From Catenaria anguillulae PL171 (lineage: Eukaryota > Blastocladiomycota > Blastocladiomycetes > Blastocladiales > Catenariaceae): a stretch of 64,000 bases of DNA. This document shows, piece by piece, positions 23,881 to 34,101 of the stretch (position 1 is the first letter of the stretch; every line of letters begins with the position of its first letter). The stretch spans positions 62,001-126,000 of the forward strand of contig MCFL01000033.1 of assembly GCA_002102555.1 (NCBI GenBank), written 5' to 3'. The notes under the pieces were generated by a model, which ran no database searches, was not told the origin of the DNA, and was given only the letters and a program-made list of their open reading frames with translations. A program made the position numbers and the translations under genes.

Positions 23881-26316
23881 ATGGCGTCGTCCTCGACCCC
23901 TTCAGCTGCTCCCCCATCGCTCCGGCGCGCCCTCACCACGGTGCCTACAACCTCGTCACTCTTGCACGGCGGACATCACGGCTCTGCCCACGAACTGCAC
24001 CACCATCGGCACTTGACCTCGGGCACGGCCACCGCGGGCATATCCCCGCTGTCCATTGAGCAGGTCGGCGAGTCCCACTTGGAGTACACGGTTCGGTGGC
24101 GCGTCCACCCGTGGGAATCGCTCGAGCCCATGACCGAGTTTCGGTCGCCAACGTTTGTAGTTGACGAGCTGCCCTGGAGTCTCAAGTTGTTCAAGGGCAG
24201 GGTGCATCATCCAGGCGCGCTGTCTCTGTACCTTGGATGTGATGCGAGGATGACGGGCGTGCACAAGCGAGTGCGGATCACATTTATGGTTGAGAATGCG
24301 CAGAATGCGAGGTTGCCAGGGTATTCGCTTGTGGAACAGCCCGTCTGGTTTTCTTCTGGTACGTCTCAGGTACTATAATGTTCGTTCGGTCTGTTTTGCG
24401 TCGTCTAAACCTGGCCCGACTCCCTTGCTATCTGTAGACCACTTGACCTGGGGCGAGGAGAATCTCTGCCTCTTGGATCAGATCACGCCTCTGATTCACG
24501 CAGACAGTGCGCGAGCCAATACTTTCCCTTGCTGAGAAAACTGTCTCACTGTCGTCATTCGTTTTGTAGCCTTGGCTCTTTCGGTCAACGTCCAGATCCT
24601 CCAAGTCACCGCCGAAACGCCGCCCACTCCTCCTTCGCCGCTCAACAACTTGTTTGCCAGCCGAGCCTTTGCCGGTCGGCTCTCATTCCTTTCAGCTTGA
24701 GCATGCTGCGAAAACCATTCTTACCTGAATCAATTGCTTGTGTAGACGCCATTCTTCGAGTGTCTTCAGACGAAGACGAGTCAGCCATTGAGATCCCAAT
24801 CCACCGTGCCATTCTCGCCAGCCAAAGCGCCTACTTTGCCACCATGTTCTACACATCTCAGTTTGCCGAATCGATCGCTCATCACTCTAGCGCGGTTCCT
24901 GATTCTCTCCAGTCCTTGTCTCCACCCATCATTCAAATCCGCGGAACCGACCCGGGGGCATTCATGCACCTCATCTCGTTCATGTACCGTCAACCAATGC
25001 ACCCGCTCGGTGACGCCAACGAGCAATCCATCCCCAATCACGCCGGATCCGCCACAGCTGGTCTGGTCGATGAGCTCATCACGACCCTGTCGCTTGACGA
25101 ACTCACCGTCTGCCTGGCAACTTCGCACATGTATCAAGTTACGACATGGACCGACCTCTTGTTGTGCGCTGTGCGCTTGCTCGTCAACGACAGGAACGTT
25201 TGGCGCGTGTGGGAACTCGGCGAGTTGTACGAGTGTACCAAGACGGCAAACAAGGCAAAGCATTACGTCGCGGCCCACTTTTCGCGCATCTGTTCCAACT
25301 TGTTGGCCAAGAGACTCACCCGGCAGGCCTCCATTGTTGGAATGGCGTCTATTGGAGCAGGGCAGCGGTCGCGCTACTCGACTGGACTATCCTCATCGAC
25401 TGGGCCAAGTGGCTCGACCATCTCCATGCACTCGTCATCCATCCCAGGGATCCAGTGGCAACATGCCTCATCGTCGCTTCTCACATCAATTTCGGCTTCC
25501 CGGATGCGAACGCTGTTGGAAATGGACCCAATCAACTGCGACAACGAGGAACAAATGTTTGAGCTGTTCTCGGAATGGGTCATGGTTTGCTATGTCAAAC
25601 CTGGAGCATACGGCGGCAGCATTGTGCAGGCCCACACGCCGCACCCATTTGCGTCACCACTGCCCCGCCAGCAGCTCGAGGTTTCCACGCGTCGCACCGT
25701 ATCTCGTGGAACCAGTCCCGTTTCGCCCGGCTTTCCTGCCGCAAGTACCTTGGCCGGTGGCCCTCCCACCCGCGCAACGTATGGGCATCTTCATCAAGCT
25801 CCGCATGAGGCCGTCGAGCCGCCGCGGTCATCGCGATTCGCCTCAGAAAGGCAACAAGCCTTGCCGAGCACGGCCACGGCCACGTCCACGGCATCGCCAT
25901 CCCAAGCCCGCTCCACACCTAACCTAGCCGTGTCCACATCTCCGTCCGCGATCCATTCGCATTCCCGCAGACACCAATCCGCCACGCTCGTTTCGTCTCC
26001 GACGCACCAATCATTATCCACTCCCTTGGAAGATGCACACACGGTGATTGCCGACTTGATCCGGCTCATTCGCTTTCCCGTCATGCGCAAAGAATACCTT
26101 GTCACAACGGTTGAAGGTGCCGACCACCTCATGTGCTGGCCAGAGGTGCGCGAGCGATTGCGCGAGACGTACCGGGCGCTCTTGGTGCCCGATCAAGTGG
26201 AGGGCGAGGCGGCCATTCAATGGGTGCCGAGGAGGAGGGTCGTTGTTGGCATATGGCCCGACGGACAGGACGGAAAGGGCGAGTGTGAGGGCGGGAATGG
26301 GTGTGCCGTAGTTTGA
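23881..26316 (+). CDS. MATH-BTB domain protein, probable CUL3 substrate adaptor
   Basis: Exons 23881-24358, 24438-24506, 24570-24674 and 24746-26316 give 740 residues. The first 50 residues are Ser/Thr/His-rich. A MATH domain follows, with the pattern VRWRVHPWESLEP, SPTFVVDELPWSLKLFKG, ALSLYLGCDA and a final TWGEENLCLLDQI. The BTB begins NNLFASRAFADAILRVSSDED and contains IPIHRAILASQSAYFATMF and IIQIRGTDPGAFMHLISFMY. A BACK-like helical part (SLDELTVCLATSHMYQVTTW) comes next, then a long Ser/Thr/Pro-rich insert and a conserved end (ADLIRLIRFPVMRKEYLVTT). In animals and plants this domain pair bridges substrates to CUL3 ligases; that role is by analogy. The fusion is supported by three clean introns in MATH and BTB. 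Confidence 0.85.
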
Positions 26317-26477
26317 ATCACGAGTCGTCTTGTAACATGTGGCTCCGCAGTTTACATGTGTCGATCAGTCGTTCAGTTTTTGGAGTAGTAAGTGCTTGGT
26401 TCAAAGTCTAAACTGAGACTATATGATATGATACAAAAGAAGAAAATTGAAAGCATGGCCCCAACGCCAAGAACCCA

Positions 26478-28052
26478 TCACACATCGACCATCTCCACAT
26501 CCATGCCTGACAACCCTGCCAAATGCACCACTGCAGGCTGCTGCTGCTGCTCGGCCTGCTGGCCGGCCATGGCGGCCCTGGACCGCGAATTGGCCAACTC
26601 GCGACGAATCTCGGGCGTGATGTACTCGTGAACCTGCACCTTGATGAGCTCCAACAAGGCCAACTTTTGGTCGTCCGTCATACTCTCCTTGTACCGCTGG
26701 GCAAACACGAGCAGTGCCTGATGCCACAGCACGGGCAATCTGGTTTCCGAGTCTTGACGGAATCGGAGAAAGTGGAACACAATGGCGTCCACCACCTTCC
26801 ATGGCAAGGCATACTTCTTGTCGAGGAGGATGCGCAAGAAGAGCGACGCAGAGCCAGAGTAGTCCATGTCGGCGAGCTTCATCATGCACGCGGCAGAGTG
26901 CAGAATCGGGACGGACACTTTGGACACGACTGACCCGACGATGGCGGCTTCGCGGAGCGAGCATCCGCTCTGGTGAGATTGTCGAAAACGGAAAGAGTGA
27001 GTGAATCGATTCGCAAAGAATGGAGCAACAAAGCGACAACACAAGCGTACGTCAACCAACGGCAACAAGATACCTTGAAGAAGGCCGCGGGTTTGTACAG
27101 GGCCTTCTTCAATGCCCGGTACATGTGATAGCTCAACTTTTTTGTCGTCTGAATCTCCTCACGCACCTTCTCCAACAGGAACACGTTCATGAACCGCTGC
27201 GCCATCTGCGGACTCAAGTTGGACACAAAGATTTTTGTGGCCTCAAACGTGGCGTGCGGCGTCCACGTATCGGGCCGCGTCAAGTACAAAATGTCCTCCC
27301 ACTGGGGCATGGACGGAATCAGCTTGAACGCCTTGGGCAGTTTGCCCGACTTGTAGCGCGAGAGAAGCTTGCCCACCTTGGTGTAGACCTGGATGATTTT
27401 CGGGTTGAGGAGCGTGCCAAGATCTGACGACGACGAGCCACCGGCAGCAGGCATGGATGGGTCTTCGCCGCGGGCCGCGCGGGCTTCGGCATCAGCCTCA
27501 AATGCGGCGATTTTCTCGGCGATGATGTCGGCGAGCGATTGACGGGTTGCAGGTTGAGCGGGGAAGAAGGTTTCGAGAAGTTGCAGCTCGTTGGCATCCA
27601 CATCCTATGGGTGACGACCGAATGGGTGAGCAAGTGAGGGCGAACTAAATCGATCAATGCAGACGTACGAGGATATCGTCATTCCCACCATCCCATTCGT
27701 CGTCATCATACTGACCCTGGTCGTCATCTGAATCGGGCTCAAACGCAGCAGATCCAAACACGGTCCCGGATGCCTTTGACGCCGCGGCACCAGCACCCTT
27801 CTTGCTGGACCCAGCCTTTGCGGCAACGGCTCCCTCTTCGGCCTCGATTTCGCGCTGTTGCTCCTGGGCAATGTCGAGAATGCGCTTGGAGAGCTTGGAA
27901 TCGACAAACTCCTCGTCGGCCTGCTCCTTGCCGGCGGCCGCACCGGCGCCACCCGCGCGCTTCTTGGTCGAGACGACCGAGTCGGATAGGATTTGCTTGT
28001 GGAGCGGGTCGTGGCGCTGCCGCTTGGAGACGGACGATTTTTCTTTTCCCAT
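26478..28052 (-). CDS. ENP1: Bystin / Enp1, 40S ribosome biogenesis factor
   Basis: Required for pre-18S rRNA processing and export of 40S precursors. The protein has 468 residues from three exons, 28052-27669, 27604-27074 and 26969-26478, all phase 0. The N-terminus is a basic/acidic low-complexity stretch starting [18 protein letters not shown], normal for the family. The bystin domain begins at about residue 175 with [20 protein letters not shown], then [32 protein letters not shown] and [17 protein letters not shown]. The C-terminal part has [20 protein letters not shown]. Length is close to yeast Enp1 (483). The frame is intact throughout. It converges with the MATH-BTB gene 161 bases away and is followed upstream on the same strand by the UBX gene. 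Confidence 0.95.
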
Positions 28053-28447
28053 GGCGAATGATACGTTGCGGTGGTCGTGGATGGACGTTACGTTCTGCGA
28101 GGAAACACATCCGTCATGGCAATGCGAACCAGCGGCAATGCCCATCAAGCTGGCACGTACGGAAACCACGCCAGTGAAGTGCATCGGTCGGCACTCATGA
28201 TCACGTGATTCGTTGATGAGCGCGCCTCAACTCTCACCTGCCGACCCAATCACCGACAGCAGCAGGAAGCACTCGAAAAGGAATGGAGGGAGTGATACAT
28301 TATACTCACACGAAAGAAACAAAAGAAGAGAGAAATAGACAGGCTTAGAGGGCAACAAGACTGAAATGGACACGAATTAGCTCCACATTACACACTGCCC
28401 CAAACTGCCAAGACATCAAAAAGAAACAATGAAACACCACTGGCAGC
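28053..28447. other. Intergenic region, ENP1 promoter side
   Basis: Nothing recognisable. It holds the ENP1 promoter and the 3' end of the UBX gene. Confidence 0.4.
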
Positions 28448-30241
28448 TCACACATAATTCATGACCACACTGGCGCTGCCCAACCCGCCCTCCTCAATCG
28501 ACTTGTCGAGCCACTCGTCCAAATTCTGCCTGACAAAGATCAACTCAAATGCGTGCACCGGCCCGGACCCACCAGCAACCGTGTCTGGCCTGGCTTGCTT
28601 GACTGCTCGATACAACTCGGTGACCTTGTCCGCCAACCGGAACCGCCGCACAAGCCGCTGGCCATCGGGGAACCGGATCTGAATCCTCGTAATGCCCGGT
28701 CCCAGCGCGGGCTCTTGCTCGGCCAGCGGGGTGAGCGCCGCAATCCGTGCTGCGGGGGACGCATTGGTTGCAGGATCCACCATCATAACGTCGTCATTGT
28801 CCTCGTCGTCCGACGACCCCTCGTCATATGTCGGCACATCGGCATCCGAGTCGTCGTCGTCGTCGTCCCCATCCAACACGACGACATTGGCAGCGGGCTT
28901 TGGCTTTGCAGGCGATGCGTTCGCGGCCTGCATGCTCTCTGCCAATGCCTTCTGCAACTGCTCGTCCTCGGACATTGGCTTGGCATCCATTTCGGCGCGC
29001 AACATGGTGCCGCCCAGACTGAATCGGTCCAAAAACTCGTACAGGGCTTCGACCAGCGCCGCGGGACTCTCAAGCTGGGCCTTTGTCAACTCCTTGACGC
29101 GCTCGCCCGTCCGTGGATCCAAAATGCTCACGCACGGGTACCGGTTGACCGGATAATAAATGACAAACTGGTTGCCCTCGGTTGAATGGCGCGCAATTTG
29201 CACAAAGACAAACGCGTCCTTGACAATGTCGACCACGGCCGGGTTTTTCCAAATGTCGCGGTTGAGCACTTGGCAGGGAAAGTGCGTGTCGTCGTTGACG
29301 TCAACAAGCAGCCATTTCTTTTCTGCGCGGCCATAGTCCTTGGCTGTATCAAATGTACCCTTGAACATGAGTTCGGTGGGCGGGCGGTACATGTCGATGA
29401 GGCGAGATTGGCGTTCGGTGAGCTCAGATGAGGTAGTGGATGTCGAGCCTGTGGTGGTGTCGCCTGATGTATGGAATGACACAGAGGATGATGATTCGGT
29501 GATGAGTCAGTCGTCAAAGCGAACGTGAGCATGACAAAAGGCCAAAAAAAAGCAGTAAGCGGTACCTCCAAGCGGAACATATCCCCTTCCAGAGCTTTGC
29601 GCAAACGGATTCACGTATGCCCCGCCAGGCCCAGACCCGCCTCTGCCGCGCCCAACACCACCCGAACTCGCCCCTCCGCGCGCAGATGCACCCGATCCGC
29701 CCCCGCCGCCAAATGCAGCATTTGTCATTGCGGCGCCCGCACCAAACGAAACGGGCTCCTGGAACTGGGCCAAGATGTCGGCGAGGCTGTGATCGTTGTT
29801 GTTGTGTTGTTGTTTGAGGTGGCCGAATTGCTTGGAAGATCAAAGTCGGTCGGGATAGCGTATTCGTCGTCATCGTCATCGTCGTCCAGGACGTATGCGT
29901 TTGACGAGGAGGATGTGGTTGGCGCAGATGACGGTTTATTCGCGGAAGCGGCAGCGGACGCAGAGGGGTGGACGTGGACGGGCCACCGCCGACCGCGTCG
30001 TCGGGCAGGTCGGCGCCGCCCATGTCAAAGTAGAGGGCGATGGCGGCCTGCAAGTCGTTTTCTGAGATCTGGCGGCAGAACACGACACGAAGAGGGGAAG
30101 GTTGGCAAGTGTGAGTTGCGTGAATGGTGAATGGGCGAGTGAGTGAGTCAAATCTCAACGGACCTGCAGATACCTTTGCGCGAGCGGCGGATCCGCGCCG
30201 ACGGCCTCGCAGAACTGCAGCACCTTGTCCATATCCGACAT
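28448..30241 (-). CDS. UBA-UAS-UBX protein, UBXN7/Ubx5-like Cdc48 adaptor
   Basis: Such proteins link ubiquitinated substrates to the Cdc48/p97 segregase. Exon 1 is 30241-30164 (MSDMDKVLQFCEAVGADPPL), intron 30163-30069, then ISENDLQAAIALYFDMGGAD completing a UBA-like domain. A Gly-rich linker (29580-29760) follows. An intron at 29565-29464 precedes the UAS domain: RQSRLIDMYRPPTELMFKGT, KKWLLVDVNDDTHFPCQVLN and FVQIARHSTEGNQFVIYYPV. An acidic stretch of seven Asp comes next, then a C-terminal UBX domain with IQIRFPDGQRLVRRF and ending ASVVMNYV. Between 29970 and 29770 the frame changes twice; the coding pieces are an Asp-run segment (DEYAIPTDFDLPSNS) and DHSLADILAQFQEPVSF. The domain order UBA-UAS-UBX fits UBXN7 and yeast Ubx5, though I see no certain UIM. 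Confidence 0.85.
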
Positions 30242-30604
30242 GATTTGTTGATGTTGGGGCAGCGGTACACGAGTGATTGAGATGAATGCGTCGAGTTGCC
30301 AATAGTAGTCGGTTTGAGGCTACATGAAAAAAATCACTGAGCGTGGTCGTAGATTACGCAATGTGCACATATAACTGAAATGAACTTCTCGCTTGCAAGT
30401 TGGCCAAAAATCGGACCGGCGATCGCGCATCTGTTGCTCACTGTCCGCGTCCGCTGTGGTATTGTAGTATCATGCGTACTCTCTGGGCAGCCCACTACTC
30501 CCGAACTAAGGCTCGACTGATACAAACTGGATGATTATTGGCACTGAAAGGGACTTGACAAAGACTTCTTATCAAACAACAAAAGCAACGGCCATTCGGA
30601 CTCT
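30242..30604. other. Intergenic spacer
   Basis: No gene is seen in 363 bases between two minus-strand genes. Confidence 0.4.
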
Positions 30605-31321
30605 TTACTCAACGTCAATGCAACACGGAGACAATGGCGCGGGGTCGACCGCCAGAGCAACCGCCTGATACTCTCCCGCCTGGTCCACATCCGCAGGCTT
30701 CACAACTTCTTCCGCATACTTTGGCGGCGGCGGCAGCGACATAGTCAAATGCACCACCGGCAGCGTCCCATTGGGCGCAATCCCAGGCAACACCGGTTCG
30801 ATCATCGCTTGAGCAGCAGCAGACATGTTGCGCAATGCCGCAGGCCGCGGCGCCCGCATGTGTCCCGGATTCCCATTGCCCGCAGGCAAGATCGGCACGC
30901 CAGCACTTGCGAGCACCGGCCGCGTGCTCCGCACAATAATGGACCGGTCGCTCATTTCTTCAATCAGGGTAATCGGCGACCGGCAGTCGACATACGCGCC
31001 GGATCCGGGCGTCCCGCGCAGCGTATACGGAGGCAGCGGCTCGTCGTCACTGTCAAGCTCGTGTGCCGCTGATGCGTACAGCGCGCGCTGCAAGGCGCAC
31101 TGGTATTCTTGTTGCATGGCCTGCCGGCGTTGCTGGTCTTCGATGGCGTCTCGCGACAGAATCAGGTCGTGGACCTCACGAGGCGCATGGTACGAAACGT
31201 GCAGGCGACCAGACTCTGGGTCACGGGTCACCTTGATGCGTGGCGAAAAGAGCCACACTGATGCGACGAGCAGAATGCATACGCAGGCAAAGAGTGTGTA
31301 GCCGATAAGGTCGAGGGGCAT
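30605..31321 (-). CDS. Single-pass membrane protein with LPxY and PPxY motifs (family copy C)
   Basis: The third member of the family at 15270 and 16413, 13 kb away and on the other strand. It is intronless and 238 residues long. A hydrophobic helix lies at about residues 6-25 (IGYTLFACVCILLVASVWLF), followed by SPRIKVTRDPESGR. LPPYTLRGTPGSGAYVDCRS lies at 96-115, then SIIVRSTRPVLASAGVPIL and NGNPG. The second motif is SLPPPPKYAEE near 196-205, preceded by PGIAPNGTLPVVH. A and C share long near-identical blocks, so they are the closest pair. The tail (about 35 residues) is unique, acidic and ends PCCIDVE. Nothing in the flanks explains its separate location. Confidence 0.78.
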   Translation of the reverse strand: MPLDLIGYTLFACVCILLVASVWLFSPRIKVTRDPESGRLHVSYHAPREVHDLILSRDAIEDQQRRQAMQQEYQCALQRALYASAAHELDSDDEPLPPYTLRGTPGSGAYVDCRSPITLIEEMSDRSIIVRSTRPVLASAGVPILPAGNGNPGHMRAPRPAALRNMSAAAQAMIEPVLPGIAPNGTLPVVHLTMSLPPPPKYAEEVVKPADVDQAGEYQAVALAVDPAPLSPCCIDVE

Positions 31322-32209
31322 TGGATGAGGGAATGTAAAGAATTAAAGCCGAGGGAAGGAGTGGAGTTGCGAGGTTGTAAAAGTAGGAGGAATTAGGGTG
31401 GATCTTGGCAAATGGACATAATGATGGCGAGCTGAGCTGGCAAAGAATACATGAGGTTTGATGTGTCTCGATGGGGACTGATCCCTAAGGGAGGAGGTGT
31501 GGGAACAAGCTGAGTGTTGGTGAGTGTGAGCGGGTATCACGTTCCATTTATACCCCTTCGCATGTGAGACAACTCGTGGGATCCGACCATGAACCAGAAT
31601 GCAACCCAAATGGCACCATGAGGCGGTCATGTAGGTATGGCAACATGGGTCATGTGAACAATGACTCAGTCTTTACACTCCATGACGTGAACTTCAAGAG
31701 GGATGAGGGAAACGGTGGTCAGCAGAGGCTGGATTACCGTCCACCCTCAAGTGAAGGTTTCGCAAAGCCCAGTCAGTCCAAGCGATTTCGTTGGCTTGGT
31801 TCCTTGTTATTGCTGAACATCATTGTCCCGCCGCAATTGGCGCGTTCGCAACTTCGCATCCACTCAACGCGTCCTGCCACTTCGGTTGCCAACGGGAGGA
31901 AACTGTGAGCACTTCCAGCGGAAACGCTGTCACGATCATGAAGCTCCACAAGGGAGGTCCTCGGGTGAAAGCGATTCTCAAGGAGAGGCAGGTACGGTCA
32001 AAGAAAGACTTTGTTTTTACAACTTTACAAGGCGCAAGGGGAAGCACACCAACAAAGGAAACGCAAGTCATAAGTGCGAGGATGGGAATCGAGCGAGAAG
32101 AACTTTGCAAAACCACAGCAAAAGGATCAAAGAAAAAAAGAGCGATGTTTGGAACAACAAGTCACAACGACGACGACAACATCAGCTCACCAAGAGAATC
32201 ACAGCGCAC
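31322..32209. other. Intergenic region between copy C and the Tyr/Asp repeat gene
   Basis: It holds the promoter of copy C and the 3' side of the repeat gene. Purine-rich DNA near 31960-32170 gives short ORFs of no evident family. Confidence 0.4.
31546..31554 (-). promoter_or_regulatory. TATA box candidate for WW-motif gene copy C
   Basis: On the minus strand the word reads ggtataaat, about 225 bases upstream of the ATG at 31321. Confidence 0.5.
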
Positions 32210-33058
32210 TTAGTGGTGGCAACCGGAATCGCCGCCATAGTAGCTGTCCGAGTACTCTTGGTGCGACTCGTCGCCGTAGTAGTCCTCCTTGTAATCGTCC
32301 TTGGATTCACCGTAGTAGTCCTCCTTGTAGTGATCCTTGGATTCGCCGTAGTAATCGTCCTTGTAGTCATCCTTGGATTCGCCGTAGTAGTCGTCCTTGT
32401 AATCGTCCTTGGATTCGCCGTAGTAGTCGTCCTTGTAATCGTCCTTGGAATCACCGTAGTAATCCTCCTTGTACTCGTCCTTGTCCTCGTGACCGTAGTA
32501 GTCATCCTTGTACTCGTGCGAGTCGTTACCGTAGTAGTCGTCCTTGTACTCGTCGGAGCTGCCACCATAGTAATCGTCCTTGTACTCATCCTTGGACTCG
32601 TGACCATAGTAGTCCTCCTTGTAATCGTCCTTGGAATCGCCGTAGTAGTCGTCCTTGTAATCATCCTTGGACTCGTGACCATAGTAATCGTCCTTGTATT
32701 CGTCCTTGGAGTCACCGTAGTAGTCGTCCTTGTACTCGTGCGAGTCGTTGCCATAGTAATCGTCCTTGTACTCCTTGTCCTCGTGACCGTAGTAGTCGTC
32801 CTTGTACTTGTCCGAGCTGCCGCCATAGTAGTCGTCCTTGTATTCGTGCGAGTCGTTACCATAGTAATCGTCCTTGTAATCGTCCTTGGATTCGCCGTAG
32901 TAGTCGTCCTTGTAATCGTCCTTGGATTCGCCGTAGTAGTCGTCCTTGTAATCGTCCTTGGAATCACCGTAGTAATCCTCCTTGTACTCGTCCTTGTCCT
33001 CGTGACCGTAGTAGTCGTCCTTGTACTCGGACGTGTGGGAACCAGAGTAGTACGACAT
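32210..33058 (-). CDS. Tyr/Asp/Lys repeat protein, [DE]DYYG units
   Basis: I do not recognise the family. The 282-residue product opens MSYYSGSHTSEYK and then has 21 tandem units of 12-13 residues. Each begins DDYYG or EDYYG and ends with EYK, DYK, KYK or HYK. Variable middles are of four kinds: (D/E)SKD, HE(D/S)KD, NDSH and GSSD. The last unit ends HQEYSDSYYGGDSGCHH. There is no hydrophobic segment, signal peptide or cysteine apart from the penultimate CHH. Composition is Tyr, Asp, Lys, Gly, Ser and Glu, so the chain should be disordered and highly charged. DNA units are 36-39 bases and so keep frame. Functions such as hydration or stress protection, metal or mineral binding, or tyrosine cross-linking are only possibilities. 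Gene call is strong because the repeat is frame-conserving and starts at a good ATG. Confidence 0.8.
   Translation of the reverse strand: MSYYSGSHTSEYKDDYYGHEDKDEYKEDYYGDSKDDYKDDYYGESKDDYKDDYYGESKDDYKDDYYGNDSHEYKDDYYGGSSDKYKDDYYGHEDKEYKDDYYGNDSHEYKDDYYGDSKDEYKDDYYGHESKDDYKDDYYGDSKDDYKEDYYGHESKDEYKDDYYGGSSDEYKDDYYGNDSHEYKDDYYGHEDKDEYKEDYYGDSKDDYKDDYYGESKDDYKDDYYGESKDDYKDDYYGESKDHYKEDYYGESKDDYKEDYYGDESHQEYSDSYYGGDSGCHH
32250..33030. repeat. Tandem 36-39-base coding minisatellite
   Basis: About 21 imperfect copies keyed by the word gactactacgg on the minus strand. Higher-order order is visible: a block of units around 32270-32500 recurs around 32840-33020 in the same order, so segmental duplication has occurred inside the array. 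Confidence 0.85.
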
Positions 33059-34101
33059 GGTGGGTGACTTGAGAGTGTGTGTGTGAATGTGCACAGGACG
33101 CGTCAAGAGCGAGACTGAGGCAAGCGGGCGAGTTGCTTGGATGAGGAACCGATGAAAAGGGTGAGGGAAGTGGGCGGGGACCGGCTCGGTATTTGAACCC
33201 TCCGGTTGCTCACTAGGAGAGTCTTTGACACAAAAGAGTGGAGCAGAGTGGATGAAGGAGTGCTGGCTCAAGTTTGGGCTCGAGCTTGACTCCATTCTTG
33301 GCTGTGAGAGACTGTGAGACGCGTTGACTTGGTTGACTTATGAGGTCCACTCTCGCCCCGACTTTTGGTCATGCCCGATGGATCCGATGAGGAGTATCGG
33401 CTAGCTCCACTCTTGGGCTAGATGTGATCCACAGAAGGCGCAGCAACAGTGGATACCTACCGAGTCAACTTGCCATTGAGAGCTCTACTAGCCTCCTCCG
33501 GTGAGTAAATACGACACATCGAATCATCAAATCCAGTTGGTCGAATCCACATTCCACATGATCCACTTTGCCTCCAATTGCACGCATATGAGGCCAGAGG
33601 TAAATGTTACAAATGGGGAAAGTGACGGTTTGCACATGCTGAACGGCCAAAAGTAGAGTCAAGGGCTCGAGCTTTATGTTGGCGACCTGGTTCTACGGTA
33701 TATACATTTGATCCATGTCAGCGGGAAAGACGCGGCAGCGGGTCCCATTCCTACATATTTACATACAATCACTTGAGCTACTCTGGATGGCCCAGAACTC
33801 GCGGTCCTCTGAGACTCCGACTGGGCTCGGCTCGGCTCGGCCCACTGTATGCGATACAGACCAGAGGTGAAGTGACCCAGTGTCAGAGTACGGAACTACA
33901 TAATACATATACATATCAGGATGGAGGATCGGCGACCTGCTCTGAGACTTTATCAAGCAGTCAAATTGAGCTATGTATTGTACCATTGATTCCATGGTAA
34001 ATATTCATGATATTCAAGTCAAAAAGGACTCGCAGCAACACACTCTGGACGCCATGTACTCTCATCAGACTCATCATTCCAATCAAACCGGACCATTCGA
34101 C
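33059..34101. other. Divergent intergenic region
   Basis: About 1 kb between the repeat gene (-) and the MAU2-like gene (+). No gene is supported. A TATA-like word (ttcaaatacc, minus strand) lies near 33188-33198, about 135 bases before the repeat gene's ATG. Confidence 0.4.

Noticed and set aside
31823-33072. Two long plus-strand ORFs (414 and 332 residues) with V/I/L-rich or Cys/Arg-rich repeats
   Set aside because: They are antisense images of the DYYG repeat gene: a 36-39-base repeat has no stop in several frames. No start context, splice sites or family support.
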